From positions 22,401 through 86,400 of the forward strand of contig CAWAFH010000006.1 in NCBI GenBank assembly GCA_963781265.1: a DNA stretch of 64,000 nucleotides, in the 5' to 3' direction. Under the pieces are notes generated by a model. That model did not search any database, was not told where the DNA came from, and saw only the letters and a list, made by a program, of their open reading frames with translations. Positions 26,338 through 33,989 of the stretch are shown piece after piece (the first letter of the stretch is position 1; each line of letters opens with the position of its first letter). The stretch is from WHSW01 sp963781265. Its GTDB lineage: Bacteria > Actinomycetota > Thermoleophilia > Solirubrobacterales > 70-9. The position numbers and the translations under genes are program-made.

Positions 26338-27900
26338 TCAGGACGCGGTCGGAGCCGGGTCCTCGTCGCTGGCCTGGCCCTCGAACAGCGGCGAGCGCTC
26401 CTGGTAGTAGTAGCCCGTCTTCGGCGGCCTGGGGACGCCGACGACGGCGAAGCCGACCGGGCGGATCCCGTTCTCGGCCAGAAGCTCGCCGAGACGATGG
26501 ACCGCCGAGAGGCGGCTGTTGCCGAGCCGGGTGACGATCAGGACGTCGTCCGCCAGCCGCGCGAGCGGCAGGGCGTCGACGACCTCCGTCAGCGGCGGCG
26601 AGTCGATGATCACGTAGTCGGCGAGCAGGCGGGCCTCCTCGACCATCCGCTCGGCCGCGGGGAGCGAGAAGAGCTCGGTCACCCAGCCGCCCTCGTAGTC
26701 GGCGAGCAGCAGGCCGAGGTTCTCGCCGTAGGCGGAGTCGGTGACCAGGGCGTCGCTCAGGTCGACGCTCTCGAGCAGGACGCTGACCACGCCGCGCTTC
26801 GGCGCCGTTCCCAGCGCGCGGCCGATCGCCGGCCGGCGCAGGTCGCCCTCGATCAGGATCACCCGGTTGCCCGCGGCGAGCAGCGAGGTCGCCAGGTTGA
26901 TCGCGGTCGTCGTCTTGCCCTCGGACGGCGCCGGGCCGGTGACGAGCAGGACGCGGCTGCCGCCCTCACGCCGCGTCGCCGCCAGGGTGGCGCGCAGGGC
27001 GCGGTAGGCCTCGAGGCTCGACGGTGAGAGCGAGTTCGGGCTGAGCGGCCGGTCGCCTCGCTTCGAGGTCTCGATTGGGATGCGGGCGAGGATCGGAAGG
27101 CGGTAGAGCTGGCGCAGCTGCTCCTCTCGGCGCAGGCGGGGGTCGAGGACTCGGGACGCGAAGGCGACCGCGATCCCGAGGATCAGGCCGGCGAGCAGGC
27201 CGCCGGCGACGCTGAGCGCGGGCCTGGGGGAGACCGGGGAGTCCGGCAGGTCGGCGAGCGTCTCGACCTCGATCGTCGGGTCGTCGCCCGAGCGCAGGAT
27301 CTTCAGCTGGGCGATCTGATCGGCGAGCGCCGCGCCGCCCTCGCCCGCTTCCTGCGAGGCCTCGAGGGCCGGCAAGCGCTCGTCGATCTGGCTGCGCATC
27401 CGCTCGGTGCGCTCGGCGACGGCCTCCTCGGCGAAGGTGTTGGCGATCGCCTGGGAGTCCTCCGGCGTGTTGGCGCTGCCGGTCACCGCGATGATGTCGC
27501 TCTGGGCGACCGGCTCGGCGCGGACGTTTGCCTGGAGTGACTGAGGGGTCTCGCCATTGTCGAGCTTGTCGGCGACTCGGGCGGCGACGTCGAGCGTGGT
27601 CACGAGGCGGGCCGCGGTCTCAACGTCGCGGGTCGGATCGCTGGACTCCTGCGGGAGCCCGGCGATCACGTAGGCCGGGTTCTGCTCACCCGAGATCGGG
27701 CTGATCAGCAGGTCGGCCTCGGCCTCGTAGACCTTCTGCGCGGTGACGACGTAGAGGATCGCGATGCCGGTGGTCAGCGCGACGATTCCGAGGATCAGCC
27801 AGATACGCTCGCGCAGGATCTGCACGAACCGGCTCAGGCCCTCCTGCTCTTCGGGCGGCTGAAGCCAGTCGGCCGCCGCGGTCGTAGGCTCACCGCTCAT
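26338..27900 (-). CDS. Wzz-type chain-length determinant fused to BY-kinase (CpsD-like)
   Basis: A 520-residue fusion. Helix one (IWLILGIVALTTGIAILYVV, ~34-53) and a second helix near 230-250 flank the external Wzz domain. The cytoplasmic kinase part has Walker A GPAPSEGKTTT near 312, Walker A' VILIEGDLRRP, and Walker B-like YVIIDSPP. A short C-terminal tyrosine cluster, TGYYYQERS, is the expected autophosphorylation site. It controls exopolysaccharide chain length and export through phosphorylation. Gene order Wzz/kinase-Wzy supports a Wzy-dependent pathway. No cognate low-molecular-weight phosphatase is seen nearby. Confidence 0.92.
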   Translation of the reverse strand: MSGEPTTAAADWLQPPEEQEGLSRFVQILRERIWLILGIVALTTGIAILYVVTAQKVYEAEADLLISPISGEQNPAYVIAGLPQESSDPTRDVETAARLVTTLDVAARVADKLDNGETPQSLQANVRAEPVAQSDIIAVTGSANTPEDSQAIANTFAEEAVAERTERMRSQIDERLPALEASQEAGEGGAALADQIAQLKILRSGDDPTIEVETLADLPDSPVSPRPALSVAGGLLAGLILGIAVAFASRVLDPRLRREEQLRQLYRLPILARIPIETSKRGDRPLSPNSLSPSSLEAYRALRATLAATRREGGSRVLLVTGPAPSEGKTTTAINLATSLLAAGNRVILIEGDLRRPAIGRALGTAPKRGVVSVLLESVDLSDALVTDSAYGENLGLLLADYEGGWVTELFSLPAAERMVEEARLLADYVIIDSPPLTEVVDALPLARLADDVLIVTRLGNSRLSAVHRLGELLAENGIRPVGFAVVGVPRPPKTGYYYQERSPLFEGQASDEDPAPTAS

Positions 27901-27952
27901 CTGTGCGCAATTCTGACAGCGAGCGGCATCTCCTCTTGCAGGATCCCCCGCT

Positions 27953-29119
27953 TTGAGCGCCAGAGTTCCGACAAGTTTGAAAACCCTCGTCTACACCGAT
28001 TACGCGTACCACCGCTCCGGCGATCGGATTCTGTCCGAGCGCGCCTTCTCCCTGTTTCTCGCCGACGTGGCCTCCCGGCTCGACGGGGATGTGGCGATCA
28101 CGGGCCGCCTCAGCCCCGAGCCGGACGGCGGCCACTACCCGATCGGGGACGCGGTCGAGTTCGTCGCGCTGCCGTGGTATCGGTCGCTGTTCTCGCTCGC
28201 AGCCGTCCCGGCGCTGCTGCGCTCGCTGGCGATCACCTGGCGCGCGGTCGGCGCCGCGGACCGCGTCTGGCTGCTCGGCCCGCACCCCCTGATCATGCTC
28301 CTGGCGCTGTTCGCCCTCGTTCGCCGGCGGCGCCTGGTCCTCGGGGTTCGCCAGGACTTCCCGGTCTATATGAAGGCCCGACGCCCGGGCAGCCGCGCCG
28401 CGCGCCTCGTCGCGGCCGCGCTCGAGCACCTCTTCCGACTGCTCGGCCGGCGCTGCCCGGTGATCGTGGTCGGCCCCGAGCTGGCGCGGCACTACCGCCG
28501 CTCGCAACGGCTGCTCGAGATCGGCGTCTCGTTGATCGGCGCCGAGCAGATCGTCGACCGCACGGAGGCGATCGCCAAGGACTATTCAGGCGAGCGCACG
28601 ATCCTCAGCGTCGGCCGGCTCGACACCGAGAAGAACCCCCTGATGCTGGCCGAGGTGCTCGACCTCCTGGTGCGATCCGGTGGCCGCTGGCGGCTCGAGG
28701 TCTGCGGGGAGGGGCCGCTCGAGGCGGAGCTCGAGGCGGAGCTGCGCCGCCGCGGCCTGGAGGAGCGGGCCGAGCTCGCCGGATACGTGCCGTTCGACGG
28801 CGGCCTCGCCGACCGCTACCGCGCGGCCCACGTCCTCCTGCACTCCTCGTGGACCGAGGGGCTGCCGCAGGTTCTGCTGGAGGCGTTCGCCGCCGGGCTC
28901 CCGGTCGTCGCCTCGGACGTGGGCGGCATCGGCGAGGCGCTCGGCGATGCGGTCTCGCTGATCGCTGCCGGCGATGCGCAGGGGGCGGCGGCGGCGATCG
29001 AGCGGATCGCCGCGGACGCCTCGTTCCGCGAGGGCCTGATCGATCGGGGGCTCGGCTACATCCGCGCCCACACGCTCGAGATCGAGGCGGCCCGGGTCGC
29101 TGAGTTCATCGCGGCCTGA
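27953..29119 (+). CDS. GT4-family glycosyltransferase
   Basis: A GT-B glycosyltransferase of 388 residues, divergent from the Wzz/kinase gene. The C-terminal domain is well conserved: ILSVGRLDTEKNPLMLAEVL, GYVPFDGGLADRYRAAHVLL, and WTEGLPQVLLEAFAAGLPVVAS with the E-x7-E pattern. The N-terminal domain (TLVYTDYAYHRSGDRI) is more divergent. Start TTG 27953 has an AGGA element about nine bases upstream; TTG 27977 is an alternative. It is the last polysaccharide gene before the coiled-coil pair. Confidence 0.88.
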   Translation: MSARVPTSLKTLVYTDYAYHRSGDRILSERAFSLFLADVASRLDGDVAITGRLSPEPDGGHYPIGDAVEFVALPWYRSLFSLAAVPALLRSLAITWRAVGAADRVWLLGPHPLIMLLALFALVRRRRLVLGVRQDFPVYMKARRPGSRAARLVAAALEHLFRLLGRRCPVIVVGPELARHYRRSQRLLEIGVSLIGAEQIVDRTEAIAKDYSGERTILSVGRLDTEKNPLMLAEVLDLLVRSGGRWRLEVCGEGPLEAELEAELRRRGLEERAELAGYVPFDGGLADRYRAAHVLLHSSWTEGLPQVLLEAFAAGLPVVASDVGGIGEALGDAVSLIAAGDAQGAAAAIERIAADASFREGLIDRGLGYIRAHTLEIEAARVAEFIAA

Positions 29120-29196
29120 GGGCCAAGAGCCCTTCCGTGTTGCGAGCGGGCTTGCGATCCTCGACCTAGCCGCCGAAAGAACGCCGCGGGGGTGGC

Positions 29197-29832
29197 ATGA
29201 TGAGTGGCGCGATGGCTGAGACCCGCTTCCCACCCCGAGCCCGCGCGTCGCGCAGCGCGGCCGACCCGCTCGCCGAGATGGCGGCCCAGATCCGTGCCCT
29301 CGACGCGGCCGCCGAGGAGGCGGCGTCGCGGATCGGTGAGGCGGCGTCGAAGCTCGGTAACCGCGAGCGCGGTCAGGGCTCGCATACCCGGGCAGACCTC
29401 CTCGCCGGGCTCGCCTCGGCCCTGGTCGACCGCACCGGGGAGATCCGCGCGGACTGCGAGAGGCTCTCCGCGCTGATGGACCGGACCGCGAAGCTGGTCG
29501 CCGACCGCGACGCGGCCGCCGAGCCGGCGCCCGGAGCCGAGGTCGATCCGATCGAGCCCGCACCCGCCGACGAGCCGGCGGCCATGTCGCGGCCGGAGCG
29601 CCGGCCGAGCGATCCCTCGATCAAGCCGCGCTGGCTCACCGGAGCCGGGGAGCAGCCGGGGGTGCCGACGACGAGCACGTCCGAGGGGGTCCGCCTGATC
29701 GCGACCCAGATGGCGATCGCGGGCTCGACCCGTGGCGAGATCGAGCGCCGGCTGCGCATCCAGTTCGGCGTCAACGACGCTGGGCAGGCGCTCGACGAGA
29801 TCTTCGGAACCCGGCGCAGCGGGGTCGGCTGA
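29197..29832 (+). CDS. Coiled-coil protein with C-terminal QMA...LDEIFG block (family member 1)
   Basis: A 211-residue protein I do not recognise from any named family. Residues ~25-115 are Ala/Glu-rich helix (LAEMAAQIRALDAAAEEA, then LVDRTGEIRADCERLSALMD), likely a coiled coil. A Pro/Glu-rich linker follows. The last ~45 residues form a block shared with three other proteins in this window: IATQMAIAGSTRGEIERRL and then ALDEIFG. There is no signal peptide or membrane segment, so it is probably cytoplasmic. The stop overlaps the next gene's ATG (TGATG), and that gene is a paralogue. ATG codons at 29197, 29200 and 29212 are all possible starts. Function unknown. Confidence 0.75.
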   Translation: MMSGAMAETRFPPRARASRSAADPLAEMAAQIRALDAAAEEAASRIGEAASKLGNRERGQGSHTRADLLAGLASALVDRTGEIRADCERLSALMDRTAKLVADRDAAAEPAPGAEVDPIEPAPADEPAAMSRPERRPSDPSIKPRWLTGAGEQPGVPTTSTSEGVRLIATQMAIAGSTRGEIERRLRIQFGVNDAGQALDEIFGTRRSGVG

Positions 29833-30410
29833 TGACCAGTCCCGCTGAGGACCGAGGCGCGGCCTCCTCGGAGCTCCGGCGTTCCCTGGGCCAGGCGACC
29901 GACCGAATCCACGAGATCATCGACGCGGCCGAGCGAGTCGCGATCGAGATCCGCAGCGACGCCGAGGCGGAGGCCACGGCCTACCTCGCCGAGCGCCGCC
30001 GTGAGGCCGATGCCCTCGCGGCCGAGCGCACCCGCTCGCTCGACGCGCTGGCCTCGACCCTCGCGGAGAGCGCCGAGCGGTTCAAGCGCCAGGCGGCGGG
30101 CATGCTCGCCGATCTCGACCGGGTGATCGAGCAGGCTCGCTCGGGCGGGGGCGAGAGCAACTCGTCATCAACGCCCGAGCCGCCGGTGGCACCGCTGCGG
30201 GCCGCTCCGGAGCCGGAGGACGCCGCGCCCGCGCCGGCGCTCGCCGCGGATCGGCCGAGCCAGAGCGAGGGCGATCAGACCTCGGAGGCGCTGCTGCGGG
30301 CGACGCAGATGGCCGTCACGGGCAAGGAGCGCGACGAGATCGTCGCGGCGCTGCGCGCCGACTTCCCCGGCGTCGACGCCGACGCCGTCACCGACGAGAT
30401 CCTCGGTTAA
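29832..30410 (+). CDS. Coiled-coil protein with C-terminal QMA...TDEILG block (family member 2)
   Basis: A 192-residue partner of the preceding gene. Residues ~12-105 are a continuous charged helix (IHEIIDAAERVAIEIRSDAE, AYLAERRREADALAAERT, FKRQAAGMLADLDRVIEQA), reminiscent of DivIVA/Wag31-type C-terminal coils. A Pro/Ala linker follows, then the shared end block: LLRATQMAVTGKERDEIVAAL, FPGVDAD and TDEILG. It overlaps the convergent sortase gene by four bases. Tight coupling with member 1 suggests the two proteins form a hetero-complex. A cytoskeletal or polar scaffold role is only a guess from the coiled coil. Confidence 0.75.
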   Translation: MTSPAEDRGAASSELRRSLGQATDRIHEIIDAAERVAIEIRSDAEAEATAYLAERRREADALAAERTRSLDALASTLAESAERFKRQAAGMLADLDRVIEQARSGGGESNSSSTPEPPVAPLRAAPEPEDAAPAPALAADRPSQSEGDQTSEALLRATQMAVTGKERDEIVAALRADFPGVDADAVTDEILG

Positions 30411-31093
30411 CGGTCGTCCGAGGCGCTCACGTCGGTGAGCCTCGCGAACACGGCCCAGCGCTCGGCGGCGCTGTAGAGCGGGTGGCAGGCGGTCAGCACG
30501 AGGCGCTCGTAACCCACGTTGTCGACGATCTCCGTCTGGCTCGGATCGACGATCTCGTGCTTTTGGACCTCGTAGGTGAAGGTTCCGTAGGGCATCTCGA
30601 GCGTGATCTCGTCGCCGTCGGCCACCTCGTTGATCTCCCTGAAGGGAGCCAGGTAAGTGGTCCGATGGCCCGCGATCCCGATCGTCTTGCCCTGACCGGG
30701 GAACGCCGTCTCGGGATAGTGCCCGGGGCCCTTCTGCAGGCTCGCCGTGTCGGTCCCCTGGACGACGACCATGTCGATCCCGATGCTCGGGATCTTGATC
30801 CGGCCGATCCCCTGCCCGGTCTGGACCCGGTCGGCGAACAGGCCGGCGAGCTCCTCGACGCGCTGCTCGACGTCGCGGTCGTGGCCGCCGCCGCCGCGGA
30901 CGGCGCGCAGGTCGGCGGGGGAGGGGAACTCGTCCTCGAGCGCCGCGAGCGAGTCCTCGGCCTGGCCCTGCTTGATCGACCCGTAGATCGTCGACAGCGG
31001 CTCCTTCCAGGCGAGCGTCATCGCGACGTCGGCGCCGATCACGACCCCAGCCGTGATCAGGGCGACGGAGAGGATGTAGGCGACTCGGCGCAC
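30407..31093 (-). CDS. Class E-like sortase
   Basis: A membrane-anchored cysteine transpeptidase, 228 residues. An N-terminal helix (ILSVALITAGVVIGADVAMT) anchors it outward. The catalytic triad is visible: His in IGIAGHRTTY near 145, Cys in LTACHPLYSAAERW near 202, and Arg in the closing WAVFARL-preceding AAER segment. A charged stretch at 45-90 separates anchor and domain. It should join sorting-signal proteins to cell-wall peptides; two small LPFTG proteins are encoded at 42612 and 58088. Characterised class E enzymes prefer LAxTG, so pairing with LPFTG is uncertain. Confidence 0.9.
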   Translation of the reverse strand: MRRVAYILSVALITAGVVIGADVAMTLAWKEPLSTIYGSIKQGQAEDSLAALEDEFPSPADLRAVRGGGGHDRDVEQRVEELAGLFADRVQTGQGIGRIKIPSIGIDMVVVQGTDTASLQKGPGHYPETAFPGQGKTIGIAGHRTTYLAPFREINEVADGDEITLEMPYGTFTYEVQKHEIVDPSQTEIVDNVGYERLVLTACHPLYSAAERWAVFARLTDVSASDDR

Positions 31094-31140
31094 CCCCCAA
31101 TGATCCCTGACCGGGCGGCAGATGCCAGACTTGCCCGCCG

Positions 31141-32403
31141 ATGAACGAGCAGGCGCCCAGAATCGCGAGCTATCAGGCCGACCCCGAGCGGGTCGGCCGG
31201 GTGCTGCTCCTGTACAGCGGCGGGCTCGACACCTCGGTGATGCTGCACTGGATCCAGGCTCGCTACGGGGCCGAGATCGTCACCCTGACCGTCGACCTCG
31301 GCCAGCCCGGCGAGGACTGGGACGTGGTCGTCGGCAAGGCGCGCGAGCTCGGTGCCGCCGAGACGATCCGCGCCGACGCGAGCGAGGAGTTCGCCGAGCA
31401 CTACGTCCTGCCCGCGATCAAGGCGAACGCCCTCTACGGCGGCGGGTACCCCCTGTTCACGGCGCTCGCCCGCCCGCTGATCGCGAAGCTCGCCGTCGAG
31501 CACGCCCGCGCGACCGGCTGCGACACGATCGCCCACGGCTGCACCGGCAAGGGCAATGACCAGGTCCGGATCGACGGCACGATCGCCGCGCTCGGCCCGG
31601 AGCTCAAGGTGCTGGCGCCGGTGCGCGAGTGGCAGATGGGCCGCGAGGAGGAGATCGCCTACGCACGCGAGCACCGGATCCCGATCAAGGGCGCGAACGA
31701 GGCCGCCGCCCCGTACTCGATCGACGACAACCTCTGGGGGCGATCCTCGGAGGGCCGCTCGATCGAGGACCTCGACGAGCCGGCGCCCGACGACGTGCTC
31801 CAGCTCGTCGTCCCGCCCGAGCGCGCCCCCGACGAGGCGGAGCTCGTCCGGATCGGGTTCGAGTCCGGCCGCCCGGTCTCGGTCGACGGCGAGCGCCTCG
31901 GCCTCGTCGACCTGATCGAGCGCGCCGCCGAGCTCGGGGCCCGCCACGGGGTCGGGATCGTCGATCACATCGAGGACCGGATCGTGGGCCTCAAGGTCCG
32001 CGACATCTACGAGGTCCCGGCCGCGGCGCTGCTGCTGCCCGCCCACGCGGAGCTGGAGAAGCTCGTGTCGACGATCCACCAGAACAACTTCAAGCGCACG
32101 CTCGAGGACAAGTGGGCCTATCTCTGTTACGCCGGGCTCTGGCTCGAGCCCTTGCGCCACGACCTCGATGCGTTCATGGAGTCCGCGAACCGGTACGTGA
32201 CCGGCGAGGTGACGGTGAAGCTCTTCAAGGGCTCGGCACGGGTCGTGGCACGGACCTCGCCGTATGCGCTCTATGAGCGCAGCCTCGCCTCGTTCGGCGA
32301 GTCGGGGGGCGAGTTCAGCCAGCAGGCGAGCCCCGGGTTCATCGAGCTGTTCACGATGCAGAGCCGGCTGGCCCATCGGGTTCGCACCCGCGAGGACGGG
32401 TAG
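31141..32403 (+). CDS. argG: Argininosuccinate synthase
   Basis: Condenses citrulline and aspartate with ATP in arginine synthesis. The 420-residue protein has the N-type ATP pyrophosphatase P-loop LLLYSGGLDTSVML near residues 23-36, GCTGKGNDQVR near 136, and IKGANEAAAPYSIDDNLWGR with the substrate-binding Ser/Asn. It is about 20 residues longer than usual at the N-terminus (MNEQAPRIASYQADPERVG). It is separate from the argCJBD run, and argH is not adjacent. The start ATG lies 47 bases from the divergent sortase. Confidence 0.96.
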   Translation: MNEQAPRIASYQADPERVGRVLLLYSGGLDTSVMLHWIQARYGAEIVTLTVDLGQPGEDWDVVVGKARELGAAETIRADASEEFAEHYVLPAIKANALYGGGYPLFTALARPLIAKLAVEHARATGCDTIAHGCTGKGNDQVRIDGTIAALGPELKVLAPVREWQMGREEEIAYAREHRIPIKGANEAAAPYSIDDNLWGRSSEGRSIEDLDEPAPDDVLQLVVPPERAPDEAELVRIGFESGRPVSVDGERLGLVDLIERAAELGARHGVGIVDHIEDRIVGLKVRDIYEVPAAALLLPAHAELEKLVSTIHQNNFKRTLEDKWAYLCYAGLWLEPLRHDLDAFMESANRYVTGEVTVKLFKGSARVVARTSPYALYERSLASFGESGGEFSQQASPGFIELFTMQSRLAHRVRTREDG

Positions 32404-32407
32404 GGTC

Positions 32408-32450
32408 AGCCGCCGCAGCGGCGGCTCGGCGCGGCTCGGCGCGGCTCGGC
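32408..32450. repeat. Hairpin plus three 10-bp tandem repeats after argG
   Basis: AGCCGCC and GGCGGCT (32408-32426) form a 7-bp stem with a GCAGC loop just after the argG stop. It runs into three perfect tandem copies of GCGGCTCGGC (32421-32450). The hairpin could help end the argG transcript, though no T-tract follows. Confidence 0.6.
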
Positions 32451-32470
32451 TTCGCTACGCTCCGCCTCGC

Positions 32471-32626
32471 ATGGCTTCCACGATCTACGAGCTCATCGGC
32501 CGCCTCGTCGTCCGCGTTGCGTGGCTGCGCTTCGGCACCCAGATCAAGGTGGCCGGCGGCGTCTTCGCCGTGCTCGTGCTGCTGCTCGGCTACGCGGTCG
32601 CCAAGCGCCAGCCGCCCGAGGGCTGA
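32471..32626 (+). CDS. Small single-span membrane protein
   Basis: A 51-residue open frame with protein-like character: an amphipathic N-terminus (MASTIYELIGRLVVRVAWL), one hydrophobic helix (VAGGVFAVLVLLLGYAVA, about 27-44) and a basic C-terminus KRQPPEG. It lies 67 bases after argG and converges on the Rpf-like gene. I assign no function. The ATG at 32471 is the only start that leaves a sensible membrane topology; the longer frame upstream overlaps argG in another frame. Confidence 0.55.
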   Translation: MASTIYELIGRLVVRVAWLRFGTQIKVAGGVFAVLVLLLGYAVAKRQPPEG

Positions 32627-32633
32627 CCGAGCG

Positions 32634-33659
32634 CTACTGAGCGCACTCCCAGGCGGCGGCGCCGGAGTCCGCCCAGATCTGGGCGGCGATCTGCGACTGC
32701 TCGGCCGGCGAGGCGTCCGCGGGGTCGCCCTCGCCCCCGTACAGCTCCCAGGTCGAGGGGAGGATCTGGTAGGCGCCACCGGCGCCCGACGAGGGGTTGA
32801 CGGCTTCGAAGTTGCCGCCGGACTCGCACATCACGATCGACTCGGGGATCGCCCAGTCGCCGAGCCAGTCCGAGACCTCGCTCTGCGCCTGGGCCGCGGA
32901 GATCCGCTCCAGCTTCTGGACCTTGTCGGTCCAGCTACCGATCTGCGCCTGCAGGCTGTCGATCGCGGCCTGGCGTTGGTCGCGGAGCGCCGCGAGGTGG
33001 GAGGCCTGGGCCTCGGCGTCGGCGCGCACCGCGGCGATCTGGTCGCGCGCGGCGGCGATCTGCTCGTTGAAGTCCTCGGCGCGCTGCTGCGCCTCCTCGA
33101 CCGCCGCGAGCCGCTGGTCGACCGCGTCGCGCAGCGACCGCACCCGCGAGACGAGGCCGGCGTCGGCCTCCTCGATGCGCTTCAGGTACTCCGCCCTGGT
33201 CGAGAGGTCGTCCCAGCCGTCGGACTCCAGCAGCAGCGTCGTCAGGTCGGGCATCCCGCCCCGGTAGATGTCGACGAGGCGGTTGGAGAGCGCGTTAAGC
33301 CCGCGCTGCAGCTGGGCGCGGGCGGCGCGCAACTGGGCGCGGGTGCGCGCAACCTCTGCCTCGAGCTCGGCCTCGCGGCGCTGGCCCTCGGCGAGCACGG
33401 CCGAAAGCTGTGCCTCGCGCTGCGCGGCGACCATTGCCCGCTGCTGGGCGCTCTGCAGGGCCGCGGTCGCGCTGTCGATCTGAGCGCCGAGCGACTGCGC
33501 CTGGTCCTTGGCGCCGGAGATCTGGGAGTTCAGCTCGTCGATCGAGGTCGACGCGGCTGCTCCGGCGGTCGCGAGCCCGAGCAGCCCGGCGGCCAGCAGC
33601 GCCGCGAGCGTCGTGCGGGCGGGGGCGGAGGAAGGCTTGTCGGCGGTTCGGTTACCCAT
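32634..33659 (-). CDS. Secreted coiled-coil protein with Rpf/lysozyme-like C-terminal domain
   Basis: A 341-residue exported cell-wall enzyme. A signal peptide (TTLAALLAAGLLGLATAGAAA) ends near residue 36. Residues ~38-275 are a long coiled coil as in RipA/PcsB-type hydrolases. The last ~65 residues are a transglycosylase-like domain with catalytic Glu in VMCESGGNFEAVNPSSGAG, then GAYQILPSTWELYGG, and a second Cys near the C-terminus (AAWECAQ). It probably cleaves or remodels peptidoglycan. A c-di-AMP riboswitch lies directly upstream in the same orientation, as is known for rpf genes in other actinobacteria. Confidence 0.9.
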   Translation of the reverse strand: MGNRTADKPSSAPARTTLAALLAAGLLGLATAGAAASTSIDELNSQISGAKDQAQSLGAQIDSATAALQSAQQRAMVAAQREAQLSAVLAEGQRREAELEAEVARTRAQLRAARAQLQRGLNALSNRLVDIYRGGMPDLTTLLLESDGWDDLSTRAEYLKRIEEADAGLVSRVRSLRDAVDQRLAAVEEAQQRAEDFNEQIAAARDQIAAVRADAEAQASHLAALRDQRQAAIDSLQAQIGSWTDKVQKLERISAAQAQSEVSDWLGDWAIPESIVMCESGGNFEAVNPSSGAGGAYQILPSTWELYGGEGDPADASPAEQSQIAAQIWADSGAAAWECAQ

Positions 33660-33667
33660 GTGCGCTT

Positions 33668-33812
33668 CGCCTACGGGGTTAGCTGACGGGCTCGCGCCGA
33701 CACGCGGCGGCGCTACGCGGAAGGTCCGCGATTCGCCCCTGGCGGCCGCAGAGCAACAGCCGCCCGTGGGTCCCCCGATTCCCGCTCTCCGACGCCGAAT
33801 TGGCGCGAATTG
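33668..33812 (-). ncRNA. c-di-AMP riboswitch (ydaO/yuaA class)
   Basis: Read on the minus strand, the leader contains the diagnostic conserved elements in order: GGGGGACCCA (33767-33776), GGGGCGAATC close after it (canonical GGGGTGAATC), and CGTCAGCTAACCCCGTAGGC near 33670-33689. Paired GC-rich arms separate them. The aptamer ends about ten bases before the Rpf-like start, so control could be at translation or transcription. c-di-AMP-bound ydaO aptamers usually turn genes off. Exact ends are approximate. Confidence 0.9.
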
Positions 33813-33887
33813 CAGGGAACTCGGCGAGGGCGGGAGACTAGCGAAGCGTTAGGGACCCGTGAGCACCGAGCGCGGAGGTCCTGCTTC

Positions 33888-33925
33888 TGCAACGGAACTT
33901 GCATCGTCCTGCAAGCCGTCTTGCA
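33888..33925. promoter_or_regulatory. Four TTGCA/TGCAA half-sites at exact 11-bp period
   Basis: TGCAA at 33888 and 33910 alternates with TTGCA at 33899 and 33921, so each half-site begins exactly 11 bp after the last. The centre is a perfect dyad, CTTGCA-N6-TGCAAG (33898-33915). It lies about 75 bp upstream of the c-di-AMP riboswitch, in the promoter position for the Rpf-like gene, and downstream of the MFS gene. It looks like a cooperative repressor or activator array; the MerR/BldC-type proteins at 37469 and 38093 are candidate binders. Confidence 0.65.
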
Positions 33926-33989
33926 GCGAGCCCCACGAGCTCGCCGAGGCCCGCGGCGACGCGCGGCAGCGGACCATGTCCGCGCACGC

